Numbered from the stretch's first letter, positions 21,279-32,808 are shown. The stretch: 64,000 nucleotides of DNA from Pisolithus tinctorius (GCA_024663395.1 JANFAH010000032.1:62001-126000), one strand, 5' to 3'. The notes: generated from the letters alone by a model not told the origin. Program-made: numbers and translations.

Positions 21279-24200
21279 TCATTGACAATGAGCAAAGGGG
21301 GTATGGTGACAAGAGGGTTCATGGGGATAAGTGAAATGATGAGGAGGCATTTTGAGAGTGATGTTTCTGATGACATGAGAGGAATGTTGAGTGGGTTGTT
21401 TCTGAGGGGGGAAGTCCTTTGGGAAGCATTTCTTATATGCAGAGAGCATATCATCCACATGTTCCAGGTGAGTCTCTTTTTGCCATGAGTTTTTGGAAGA
21501 GGGATAACCCTTCCATTTGATTAAAAAGGTGTGTCCATGGCTGGACCTCTTATGACTGACTATTTCCTCAACCTCATATTCCTCTTCTTCATTGATTAAA
21601 TCAGGTGGTGGAGCTGGGAAGTTTGGTCCATGGATGTCATTTTTGCAATAGGGCAATAAGAGAGATGCATGGAAAACATTGCAGATCTTCCATTGTGTGG
21701 GAATCACAAGGCAATAAGTGACTGGAGATAAGATGTCAGAGATGGTGAAGGGTCCCTCTCATTTTGGGGCGAGTTTCCTATTTTTGTGGGAACATTTCAA
21801 GTTCTGTGCTTCTAGCCAGACTTTATCACCTTTTTGGAATGGGGTGAAGGGTTGTGATGAGCAGTCTTTCATAATCTTTCTGGCTAGATCGTGGGCTGCA
21901 AGGGCCTCTTCTCTAGCTTTTTTGGGTTCTTTGAGTCTAGACTTGGTGGCAGGCAGGTGGGTTTCCACAATAAGCAGTGGAAGGGGTTTTGTTTCATACC
22001 CATACATGAGGTAAAATGGTGACTGATTGGTGATGGAATGAGGGCAGTGGTTGTGTGCAAATTCAGCCATTGGGAGGTTGTCCACTCATGAGGCAGGATT
22101 GTTCTGGCAGAAGATGTGGAGGTATGTCTCAACCTCTTAATTTACATGTTCAGTTTCTCCATCAGTTTGAGGGTGGTACACTGTCAACAAGGTGAGGGAG
22201 TACCCTAGAAGGGAGGTGAGTTCTTTAGCAAATGCTGAGGTGAATTGAGGGCCTCTGTCTGATATGATTTTGTCATACAGCCTGAAGCAGGAGTAGACTT
22301 TCTTGAAAAAGAGTGTCACAATATCAGCAGCAGAGGTGGTTTTCTTCATAGGTGTTAAAATTACCCCCTTTGTAAGCCCATGGTCTACCATGACCAAAAG
22401 GGAATTGTAACCTTTGGAAAGGGGAAGGCCAGTAACCAGATTGCAAGAGATCTGTTGGAAGGGGTGGGTTGAGGTCAAGGGGATGGGCATAAGGGGCAGC
22501 ATCATTGGGTGGGTGTTAACCTTATTTTTCTGGCATGTCACACAGCCTTCCATGTATTTTCAGACAAAAGAAGCAACTCCAGGCCACCAAAACTTGGAAG
22601 AGACAAGCTGTTGAATTTTGAAGACACCAGGGTGTCCTGCAGAGGGGTGATCATGGTGGGTGGACATGATGGTCTGGCAGAGGGTGGAGTCATCAGGGAT
22701 ATACACCCAGTCCTTATAGAGTAGTACTCCATTGTCAAATCTCCAGTCAGAGAGATTGGATTTGAAAGGGAGTGGCATATTGACATTTTCTATGGCTTGA
22801 AGAGCTGTTTGGACCACCATGTCTGTCATAGAGGAGGATGCAACCTTTTGTGTGAGGTTCATGTCAATGAGACTAACAAACATAGTTTGTGGAAGGAGTG
22901 TAACTCCTCTGTTGTCATCATCATCATCAGGGACATGGTCAGGTTGGTGGGAGAGTGCATCAGGGGTGGCAAGGTCTTTGCCTGGAACATGTTCAAGCTG
23001 CAGATCGAAGTCTGCGAGATCAAGGAGCCAGCAAGCCTGGAAATGATTCAAGTTCTGAGATGCATTGAAATAGGTCAAGTTCTTGTGGTTGGTGAAGACT
23101 TTGACTGGAAATGGAGATCCATGGAGGTAATGCCTCCATGTTTTCAATCTGCAAATAACCCCTAGCAGTTCCCTGTCATAGATATTGTAGTTCTGTTCTG
23201 CAGGGTTAAACAATTGGGAGATGAAGGCACAGGGTTGCCACTGGCCATTTGAATCTTCTTGGAGGAGAATGCCTCCCATTGCATACTTTGATGCATCAGT
23301 GGTTATTGTGAATGGCTGAGAAGTGTTGGGCATTCAAAGGGTTGGTTGTGCCATAAAAATCCTTTTTAAGAGATCAAAGCCACCTTGGCACTTCTTCAAC
23401 CACTCCCAAGTAGTTGTCTTCTTGGTGAGATTGATCAGGGGGCGGGTGATGTCCAAATAATAAGGGATGAATCTTCAATAGAAGTTTGCAAATCCCAAGA
23501 AGGATTGCACATCTTTTACCTTCTTCAGGACAGGCCATTCTGCAATGCCTTGGACTTTGACAGGGTCCATGGCAATGGTATTTTCCTTGATGATCATCCC
23601 AAGGTATTCAACCTCAGTTAGATCAAAATGACATTTTTCTAACTTTAGAGGGAGTGATAGTTCCCTCATTCACTTGAGAACACAATGGGTTCTTCATTTG
23701 TGTTCTTTAGGATTGGTGGAGAAGATGAGGAGGTCATCCATATAGATGACCAGCCATCCTTCAGCAATCATGTCTCAGAAAGAGTCATTCATGAATTACT
23801 GGAAGGTGGTGGGGGAGTTGCATAGCCTGAAGAACATAACAGTCAGTTCAAAAAGTCCTTTATGCATGATAAATGTGGCTTTCCATTGGTCCCCTTCTTT
23901 GATGCAGACATTGTTGTAGCCCAATCTCACATCCATCTTTGTGAAGATAGATGCTCCCTTGAGTTTATTGACAAGATCTGAGATGAGGGGAAGGGGGTAT
24001 ACACCCTTCACTGTGTTTTTATTCAGATATCAGTAGTCTTGACAGGGGCAAAGGGAGCCATCTTTCTTTCCTACAAAGAAGAAGGGTGCCACTTGAGGAG
24101 ACTTTGAGGGGTGGATGTTACCCTCTCAAAGGTTTTCTTCAATAAACTTTTCTGCAGCATCTCACTCAGAGGGAGAGAGTGGGTATGCTTTGGCTACCTT

Positions 24201-24950
24201 GGGGACAAAGTCTTCAACAAGGTTGATGGCATGATCATAGGGTCATGATGGAGGTAGAACTCCATCAGATGGTTTCTTGAAGACCAAGGTGTAGTCTTTA
24301 TAGTCTTTGGGGAGAACAGCTTTCATTTCTTTTTATGTTCTTCTTGGGCCAACTCAGTGGCCATAGTGATCTTCCTGAGAAGGCTATTCTTTGGATTAAC
24401 CTTCTTGGCTTCTTCAACAAGTTTTCCAAGTGACATCATGAAGTGCACATGGATGGTCTCATCTTCAGGTTCTTCATAGTCCATAAACTTGTTGATCCCT
24501 TTCTTTTCAGTAGGGGACACAAGGTTTACAGTGGGTTCTTTGACAGCAATGGAGGAGATGTTGCATCTTAGTTCCTTGGATCTATCAGTTTTTTCATCAA
24601 TGGAGAGGGTTCCCATTCTCCAGCCAATGATGGGGTTGTTTTCTTGTAACCAGGGGAGGCTGAGAATGACATTTTCTGATCCACAGTTGATGATGTGGAA
24701 GGACTGGTGAACAAGTCCTTTGATCTTGAAGTACAGGGTGGTAGAAAACAAAATTCTCCCCTTGGAGTTTTGGGTTCCATCCACATTTTTGGCAAGGATG
24801 GGTTTGGCAAGTTGTTGAGTGGGGATTCAGTGCTTTTGCACAAAGGCCCAATCAATGCAGGAGATTTTGGTGCTGGAGTCAACCAGTGTGGTAGTGTTGA
24901 TGACTTTTCCAGCTTTTTCTTATGCATATAGTGAAACATGGACTTGCATA
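21279..24950 (-). pseudogene. pol of element 2: protease, RT, RNase H, integrase, chromodomain
   Basis: Right to left: protease-like block (24323-24939) with VDSSTKISCIDWAFV and LPWLQENNPIIGW; RT with [30 protein letters not shown] and YMDD (23733-23744); RNase H with TTDASKYAMGGILLQED (about 23300) and YDRELLGVI. Integrase follows with HHDHPSAGHPG, then GLPLSKGYNSLLVMVDHG, ISDRGPQFTSAF and HPQTDGETEHVN (22140-22550), and a GPR/SH3-like tail (21759-22085). The chromodomain is EVEEIVSHKRSSHGHTFLIKWKGYP (about 21540-21625). The first integrase Asp reads Asn (SCNLVTGLP). Stops and frame changes throughout. Confidence 0.9.
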
Positions 24951-25079
24951 GTACAATCTGGGGTAGAAGATACTAATATGGGAGCAACAGAAATAGAACT
25001 GTCCTTGGTGTTGGGAATGTCTGGCATCAATGCAGAGTTCCCTTCTAAAAATAATCCTTTCCTAATGCTCTAGTGATAT

Positions 25080-26362
25080 TGACTAAAGCAATGGAGGGAC
25101 CTGCAACCTTTTCTTCATCATCACTTTCCTCTACCTCCACAATCTTTTGGATCTTTTTGACTCTTTTCTGAGGAGTCTTTCCTTTGTCAGGACATTCTCA
25201 AGAAAGATGCCCTTTATTTCTGCAACTGAAACATCTTCCTTCCTTGATGTGGTGGTCTCTTTCTTCTTTGGAGAGTATCACTCCATCCATGTCCATAGCA
25301 TTTGGATCTTTTTCTTCTGAGAGGTTGTTCTTCAGATAGAACATCCTCTTTTCTTTCTTTCCAGAGAGAGTTCATTCACCTTTCTCCATTTTGCATTGAA
25401 CTTCTGTGCTTGTGTGTACCACTCAGTAATCTGTTGGAACATGTGTCCCCTATGTTTATTTGCTTACAGCATACAAGCTTAAATAATAATTCTTCGCACT
25501 TAGGCAATTAGTTTTTTCCTCGTGCACCTCAGTCTTCTTACCACAGAAGCCTGAGACCTTCTTTACAGCCTTCATTTCGACCTCCTCTTAAGATAATCTT
25601 GGTAGGAATGGTTTCCATCATATGGATACAGTTCATGATGAATGGTTTGAGTCCTTGTGAGAAGAACTCAATCAAGGTGATGTCCTCCATGATGGTGGAG
25701 TCAGCAGCAACAGTTCAGAAATTGGTGATGTACTGTTCTACTGATTCCTTTTGTTTCATGGTATGAAGCTTGGTGATAGCAGTACCAGCAGTGTCAGGGG
25801 AGGTGAACGAGTCTTTGAATTCTTTCTTGAAATCAGCAAAAGAGCTGAAACTTGGGGGGTTCTTTTCCAGGGATGTTTTCTGGAAGGTAGCTGCCCAGGA
25901 ACAAGCAACACCTTTCTTCATGTATGACAGTGCATAGATGACCTTTTTGGTGTCTGTGTCATAGACTTCTTTGTTTACCATGAGGTACATCTGGACTGAA
26001 TACAGCTAGCTCATGGCATTCTTTTGATTGCCATCAAAATCAGATGGAGCACCAATTTTCAATTCAATGGCTTTGACAGTGGTAGTGCCAGTTGTTGCCT
26101 TCAACAATGAACCAGACATTGTGGGTGGGGTCAGTGGTGTGGGGAAGGTAATGGGGGGAGGTACTGGTGGGATGGGAGTACTGAGCATGGTGAGGGACTG
26201 GGTGAAGAGATTTGAGAGGATACTGGAAGTAAATCCTCTATCCAGTTGTTTGGGTTTGTTGGAGGAGGTGTCAGTGACAGTGCTTTCCTGTTCCTCATCT
26301 GATGATGATTCTTCTTGTGTGGGTCACAATGGCACCCAACATCAATTGTTTTGGGGGTTCAT
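25080..26362 (-). pseudogene. gag of element 2
   Basis: Starts at ATG 26362 (MNPQNN), 54 bp inside the 5' LTR; TGA interrupts twice within the first 13 codons, both at positions that fit CGA. Then SSSDEEQESTVTD, a Pro-rich stretch, capsid-like FDGNQK...QMYLMVNKEVYDTD...FADFKKEFKDSF (26000-25800), and about 25190-25225 a knuckle CFSCRNKGHLS-ECP (CX2CX4HX4C) whose fourth intermediate residue is again TGA. Around 25460-25600 a short patch keeps several CpGs, unlike its surroundings. Confidence 0.8.
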
Positions 26363-26416
26363 GGTGGTGCACTAAACAGTGACTGATTTGGCCAAAGGCT
26401 GCTGCACTTGAGCTTT

Positions 26417-26869
26417 TGTTATGCTTGACCAAAGCCAAGACATAGGGAGAGCTCAAATGCAGATTATGGGTTTCTACTGAGCAATGGCTGCAGTAACCTT
26501 CATAAATGACAAAGGATTTGGTCAATGCCAGTAAGAGTGGTCTCTGTTAGAGACACTGAGGGCAAAGTTCTGAGAGAATGCTGTGTATAATTGAGCAGCT
26601 CAAGTCTGGGTTTCCAGGACTTGAGCTGGCAGGCTAAATACTACAAGGAAATGGACCATGAGGCATCTGCATGTAATGAGGTAACTACACTATTGGTTGA
26701 GCAATAGTGACACATGTCCTAAGCATGTGATGAGTCCATATCACTAGTGGTGGAAACAGCAAGCCATTGGATCAGAGAGAAGACAGCTCTAAAAGGAAAG
26801 GTAGTCCAATGGGTCAAACACCAGGTAAACATAGAGGGACAAAAGGAAAAACAAGGGTAAAATGTAACA
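26417..26869 (-). repeat. 5' LTR of element 2
   Basis: 453 bp, TGTTATGCTTGACC...TGTAACA on plus, followed by CAGGC. Same length as its partner. Confidence 0.95.
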
Positions 26870-26984
26870 CAGGCATGGTGGCCCTCTGGAAACTGGATGG
26901 GTTGTTGGATGTGCATGGAGTGGATTGACATGTTGGAGATATATCCTCCCCTGTCTTCTCACTTCTTTTGGTGCGATGTTTGGC

Positions 26985-27090
26985 TGCTTACATAAGCCAT
27001 TAGAGCGCACTTACAACACAGTCACTACACTGTTCCCTCAGTAGATTGTTCACTACTGAGGGTAAGATCACCATTTATTAGCAGTATTCT
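26985..27090 (+). repeat. left arm of a long-range inverted repeat
   Basis: GGCTGCTTACATAAGCC...GTTCCCTCAGTAGATTGTTCACTACTGAGGGTAAG matches, inverted, the segment 28725-28825. A partial direct copy of its end (GTTCACTACTGAGGTAG) lies at about 27147. The arms enclose about 1.6 kb including an LTR remnant and a fold-back sequence. Confidence 0.5.
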
Positions 27091-27179
27091 ACTTACTGAC
27101 TCCCTGTAGTTGCCTACAGGTATATCTAATATATTAGTAGTTTGTTCACTACTGAGGTAGCCTACAGATATTTCTACAT

Positions 27180-27822
27180 GACAAGCAGAAGACATGATGA
27201 AGAGGATGAGAGAAAACAGGTTTCACAGAAGCACACCCTTTGACCCAAGGAACACATGTTCTACCAGCATGGTGACTGCCAATCCCATGTACCTTAGGGT
27301 GGGTCTCAGGGTCTCAACCCTAAGGGGGGGATACTGTCATATACCAAGAAGCTCATACCTCAGTCCTATGCCATGAACACTGAGCCAATGCCAAACACCA
27401 AACATACTCCACTCCTTACTATACTTTTCTAGTTAGCTCTTTGTACTGCCCTTGCTTGTGCTGAGGCAGTGTCTGTCACTGGCTCTCCAATCTCTGCCTC
27501 CTCTCTTAACCTTTAGTTAGTTTCTTTGCATTGCTATTTAGTCTCTCACTGGTGGCCCCAGCCTTCAGGTTGCCAGTTTTCAGTATATATACTCTACATA
27601 CTCTGTACTTAGTTCTCCAGTCTGAATATCAACATAGTTCACCCCATAAGCTCCTAGCCTAAGTCTGAGTCCACTCTCAGCTTTCACTCCTGACCCTTCT
27701 TGGTTCTCTCTGACTTCAACCTGGCTTGCACAAGGGTCTAATGCACAAGCTAAGACCAAGGGTTGTTGCATCAGCTCTCAGCTTTTGGTCCTTGGTCCTC
27801 TGACCTAGACATGGACTTAACA
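27180..27822 (+). mobile_element. 3' end remnant of a third Ty3-type element
   Basis: Contains about 150 bp of internal DNA, a polypurine tract (AAGGGGGGGA, 27322-27331) and a complete 488-bp LTR (27335-27822, TGTCATATACC...CTTAACA) of the same family as the solo LTR at 8936. The internal part aligns with the sequence before the 3' LTR of element 1, including a minus-strand ATG at 27195 in the context CTTCATCATGTCT. The element is cut off on the left at about 27180; no target duplication is left. Confidence 0.85.
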
Positions 27823-28118
27823 CAGGTGTCCAATCAGCCCTCTCAAACTGATGGCCCATTCAACTCAAGTTTTGTAATATAGCCAGTTGCTTCTATCCAC
27901 ATTAAGGGTTAGGACTTGTAAGGAGTGATCATCTTTTTCTGTGGAGGGTATTGTTGCCTTGTAGAGTCTCCTTTGGAATTAGAGTGCAAGAGCATGGCTC
28001 ATAACCAAACAAAGCTATGAGTTCTTAGTACACAAAGTAGCCACTATATTTGTACCTAATGAAGTTATGAGCTCTACACTACATCAGTATGGAGTAAACA
28101 AATGGAGTGTAGCTATAC

Positions 28119-28460
28119 TCACCTCAGTGCACAAAGTAGTCACTGAGGTGGAAAAGAATGGTGCAGAAAATTTATAATACCATAATTAGTAAGCACAGTG
28201 ACATCAAAATTTAATTCTGAAGGTCAGAGAAAAACTTTGAGCACTCTGGGTGAAACTCTGAGACATTACCATAGCTCCAGAATACATACTCAACATTCCC
28301 AAGTTACAGTAACATCCTGGAGTTTTGCCCAGGGCACTTGGAGTTTTTCTCTGACCTTTGGAATTAAATTCCAAAGTCACTGTACTTACTAATTACAGTA
28401 CTATAAATTTTCTGAACCATTCTTTCCCACCTCAGTGACTACTTCATGCACTGAGGTGAG
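28119..28460. repeat. fold-back (palindromic) element, about 342 bp
   Basis: Two arms of about 155 bp, inverted to each other with scattered mismatches, around a short centre near 28290. The outer ends read CTCACCTCAGTGCA and its complement; internal landmarks are GTCAGAGAAAAACT (left, about 28223) and AGTTTTTCTCTGAC (right, about 28340). No coding frame. Looks like a miniature inverted-repeat element. Confidence 0.8.
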
Positions 28461-28724
28461 GACTCATACCTTCATTATAGGCTTGGGATGGAATGTGATA
28501 TACACAACTCCAAAGGCAATGACAGGGACAGTGGCAATGATTTGAAATACCAGCATGGCAATGATGTACATATGACATGTACAGCCATGACCAGATCAAG
28601 CAGTAGCACAGCCATACACATAATAGTCTGGGGGCATGGGATTGCTGGCCAGCACTGGCCAGAGCTATCCAGGGGAGGGTTGGTTTGCCAATGTATCAGC
28701 AGAATGTAGTAAGTGATGAGATGT

Positions 28725-28825
28725 GTGTACTCACCTTCAGTGGTGGACAAGCTACTGAGGGAACTTAGGTAAAATTTACTACTTAGTATACGCTCCAAAT
28801 GCTTATGTAAGCATGCACTCACACC
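28725..28825 (-). repeat. right arm of the long-range inverted repeat
   Basis: Inverted match to 26985-27090: CTACTGAGGGAACTTAGG and GCTTATGTAAGCATGCAC. From 28826 to 29166 there is no gene; CpG returns at about 28990, marking the edge of the transposon island. Confidence 0.5.
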
Positions 28826-29166
28826 CCTCCTAGCACAGACAGGGACTGTTTTACTCCAACACTAAATATTGACCACTGCATTATGTACTAAACTTGAAGC
28901 TAAAATCAACATTCTGATGCCCATCAGGATGTATGTGGCAAATATATATGCAGTGTTCAAGAATCTTCATCCAAGGACATCCCTAGCTTTCCAAAATCCG
29001 TGATGTGAGGTCACATGACCGTGTCTACAAGGCATGGCGGTAAAGTTTACCTTTATTTGGTTCACGCGTTGAATATAAACAGCGACATGTGACTTGCTCG
29101 TGACTTTGACCTCCTTACCCCGTGACCTGCACCAGACACGACTAGGGCTAGAGGTTGTTGAATGTG

Positions 29167-30170
29167 ATGGAACAGCCTCGCATTGACGCTGTAGAGATGC
29201 AGAATCTCTTGAAATCGTTGCCAGGCTTATTCCAAAAGGTTCAGGCAGGCATGTTTCCCATCCCGGAATCAAATCAACAGCAGCTGTCCCATCCACCACA
29301 TCAAGTATCGGTCCCTCACACGACGGCTCCAGGAGTACCTGACATTAGCGATCCTGGCCCATCGTCTCACCCCAGTGGCCCACCTGACTTGGGTCAACTC
29401 TCGGCGGCCGCGGTCGCCGCCCAAGGCCCTCAATTACCCCCGTCCCCACCACAAGGAATTTCCGACGTTCAAAACGAAGGGGACCAAGATGGCAAGGCAA
29501 AATCTAATGCTTTGATGATGATGACGAGTGGCCGTACTCGGGGAGGTAGAAATCCTACAATGGGGACGGACGAATGGGCACGCCAGAGAAAAGATAACCA
29601 TGTACGTCTCGAGACAATTAGCATTCTCCTACACGTACTTACTTTCTTTTTCAAACGAAGAAAGAAGTTGAGCGAAGACGAAGAGGCAATATCAACGAAG
29701 GTATCAATGAACTTGGCCGCATCGTTCCCAACAGCTCGGGCGAAAAGGCGAAGGGTGCGATCCTCGCGCGCGCGGTGCAGTATATTCACCACCTTAAGGA
29801 GAATGAAGCGCGCAATATTGAAAAATGGACACTTGAGAAGCTATTGATGGACCAGGCGATGGGTGACCTTCAAGCCCAGTTGGAAGAAATGCGGAGAATG
29901 TGGGAAGAAGAACGCATGGCTCGACAACGCGCCGAAAGTGAATTGGAATTGCTCAGAGGTGTTCCGCAAGCGAACACCCCAACGGCCGGGGTTGTTCAGC
30001 AACTACGAGACCACGCGTCAGGTTCATCGCCTGGCCCACGCTCCCGCTCACCTGAGCGTCAAGAGGATGCAGTTCGGGTACGATGCGATGGAGAATTGAG
30101 ACCAGATGCGGAAAAGAACGAAAGTGACACTGCTGATGGTCGATCGATTAAGCGGCCCAGAACGGAGTAA
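29167..30170 (+). CDS. bHLH transcription factor, Cbf1-like
   Basis: Two exons, 29167-29601 and 29661-30170 (intron 59 bp, GTACGT...CGAAG), giving 314 aa. Residues 1-130 are a Pro/Gln/Ser-rich linker-type region; the basic region and helix-loop-helix start at about 138 (DEWARQRKDNH, intron, KEVERRRRGNINEGINELG) and continue through AILARAVQYIHHL. A long heptad-patterned leucine-zipper-like helix follows (WTLEKLLMDQAMGDLQAQLEE). His, Glu and Arg of the basic region match E-box-binding bHLH proteins. In yeasts Cbf1 controls sulfur and mitochondrial genes and binds centromeres; whether that role holds here is unknown. The Ser/Pro, acidic tail ends KRPRTE. I chose the ATG at 29167; no earlier in-frame ATG is seen. 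Confidence 0.88.
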
Positions 30171-31433
30171 CGGCCGTAGGTTTTCCGTTAGGTACCGCAT
30201 GATGGACAATGATATGAGGTTTCAGTTTTTTTTTCCCCCCTTTTGTATGCTAAATTCGTTTTATCCTCGTCAAGCCCCTGTACAGTATATCATCCAGATC
30301 CACGCCCTACTTCCGGCGATCTGTAGGCCTCTCTTGTGCACATAGCGACGTCCCCCTGTCTTCCGTTGCATGTACATACATTGGCAGGCTTTGGGCAGGC
30401 TTGTCTCGTATGTAAGTCTACACCTCGCTGTTTCCCTCCCTCTTCTTTCCTCCCCTCAAGGTCTCAATGTCCATGGGATATATTGTCCGTGCAGATAGCA
30501 GCACTCGTAACGCGAATGTCCGACTTCGGTAGACTCAGCTGTACATAGTCATCATCAGTAATCCAGAAGGTATTACCTTCGACTCTCCTGTAGAAAGACC
30601 AAAGGCTCTCCGGAAGACAATTGCTCTATCTTGACTGGTATTGCATAGGGTTGTTATTTTTTCACCTCACGAGATTAGTTTGGGTGCCCTAGCCTGTTGG
30701 TGACAATTGGGGTATACATACTGCGAACCTGTCGACCATGCGATACGAGGTCGAAGAAGTCACCTACAATATCCGTTGCAGACCAGATTATTCCTTCAGA
30801 GGAAAGAGTATATACTGCCGTACATTCTCACTGAGTGGGTGTTTTGTGTCAGGTGTCCATGAGTGCTTGACATCTCCATCAGACAAGTGCTTGACTCAAT
30901 CTCCATCAGACATGATCTGATATAGTTACCAGGACCCACCGATATCCCAACCCTCACCCGGACTCAGTTATGTGCTGACCGAGACAGTCTTCGGACTGGG
31001 GCTGACAGACCATACAAAACGCCGAGACATGCCGTTCTGGAATCACTTCGAACAGCCCTGGAACCACCCCCACTGAAACGAAAAAAACCGAGTCCATCAG
31101 GAAAACTACACACCGCTGCAGCAGTCTGCAGCAGGGAACACAGGTAGATGCAGACGCCGCAGACGTCCGACGTCGGGGTCTCATTGTCCGTGTACTCGTC
31201 TGACTGGTTTGACATGGTCTGACCTAGCATCTGGGATTCACTCAACGACAAGTCAGGTGGTCTGACGATCTGACAACCCAGAATATATAGTCAACCAAAG
31301 TGGTGCATTATCTTCGCCACGCTGAGTATACGAATTCTACAGGCAAAAGGACTGCTTGTCAACCGAGGGATCGCCACCAACACATCCAAAAAGGCTATCT
31401 AGACGAAAACCAAGACAAGAGTAGTGTTGGGGC

Positions 31434-32009
31434 AAGAAGGTTTCAACCTTCTCGGCCGAAACGGTGAAGTTCGGTCCTTTTGACGCGATCGAGGACAAGG
31501 GCCTCGTCGCGATGAAGGAGATATCGCGGGGGGATATTATATAGAAAGAGGATCTGTTCCTACACGCACCCAAGTGATGGGACAGGCAAGGATGGTCCTG
31601 TACGATTTACTTTTTCCCCGCAGAGAAATACAACTTGCAAGTCTCATCGAGAGCACGCGGTTCCTACTCGATGTTGAGCTTCGACGTCGTCATTGTCACA
31701 TCCGGCCTGGCCATCTTTTGCAATAAGTTCTGTCACGTGCAATTGGCAGACAAGGTCCATCCACTGCTATGTCCTCCCGTAACCAGGCGTTTATTCCCTT
31801 GCTGGGCTCTGGCGTTTGCACGGAAAACCGAATGGCTCGCAGTTCGTGCGCTTGCACAGTGCACCAGTAGATTTCCACTTGCTTTTCAGGCAGAGAGCAA
31901 GCCGTTGAATCTAGACCTACAGGTCGTAAAGAGCCTCACTGTCTTGGGTACGAAAGAACGGTTCCGTGTACTCATTTTTTTTCTCTTGGCCTCAGAGTGT
32001 TTCAGTTAA
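31434..32009 (+). pseudogene. relic of a SET/MYND-type protein gene
   Basis: Plus-strand fragments resemble the start of fungal SET-domain proteins: VKFGPFDAIEDKGLVAMKEISRGDII (31466-31543), followed at once by TAG. Then, in another frame at 31635-32009, come FCNKFCHVQLADKVHPLLCP (MYND-like Cys) and EWLAVRALAQCTSRFPL. The blocks have the expected order, but stops and frame changes separate them, and no SET catalytic core follows. Elsewhere in 30171-32808 I find no gene; downstream of the bHLH gene there is only probable 3' UTR and intergenic DNA. Confidence 0.35.
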
Positions 32010-32808
32010 TGGGCTTGGGCTCACCGTGATCAGTCAGGTGTAGAGCCTGACATAGAAACATGATAGAAAGCTTTCGAACTATATTTACAAGCCTTCAAAG
32101 AACTGAAAACTACACTCGAGCAGAACAAATTGGCAAACTTTTTGAAAAACCTTGTCCTTGAGTGGTTGCAGGGGCTCTTTGGGCATGACACATTCACATC
32201 TGTTGCTAACACAAAATGTGCACACCACACACCACTCAGGAGGATTAGGTGGAATCTTGGGTATGTCTGTCCTGGCATGTCCTATCTGATAGCTTGCTCA
32301 CTTGTGGACACAGTATTACTTGATAGGCAGAGGCACATGGAGGGTTGTACAGACTTCATTCTCACCTGTCACTTGTGTTCTCGCAATGCTTCCGCACGGC
32401 ATCTCAATCAGTACAATGCAGTATCACCACTATCACTAAGAACAACTTCAATCTCAGACTTATCTCGTACACAGATCCCGATTGCAAGTTTCGAGAACGG
32501 TGTAGGAGACTCGCTGAGTGGAGCCTTGGATTGTGCCGGTGTGAGCAACGAGGGCAACAGACAATGGCGACGGGGATATAAAGGACGATGGCTTGGTAGG
32601 TTAGCTTGGTACTGGCTTAGGGCTAATATGAATCGGCCGACAACTTTTTCTCTTTGGTTTCTGTCCAATCTCCATCACTGACTCGGAAACAAGAATACTA
32701 CAGACGCCCTGTACCATGATAAGGTCCCAAGAGAAGGGGCGGGCTGAAGTGGATAGTGTATGAGGAAATACGCTGTCAACCTCGCTGACGACCACAAAAC
32801 CGGCCACC

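Larger units (their letters stand above)
19852..26869 (-). mobile_element. second Ty3-type chromodomain LTR retrotransposon, minus strand
   Basis: A 7018-bp element read right to left, with 453-bp LTRs and exact target duplication CAGGC (19847-19851 and 26870-26874). Order on minus: 5' LTR, gag, protease, RT, RNase H, integrase, chromodomain, accessory Cys-rich ORF, polypurine tract, 3' LTR. LTRs are unlike those of element 1 (TGTTATxCTTGACC...TAACA), so it is a different family. Multiple stops and shifts make it inactive. Confidence 0.95.
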
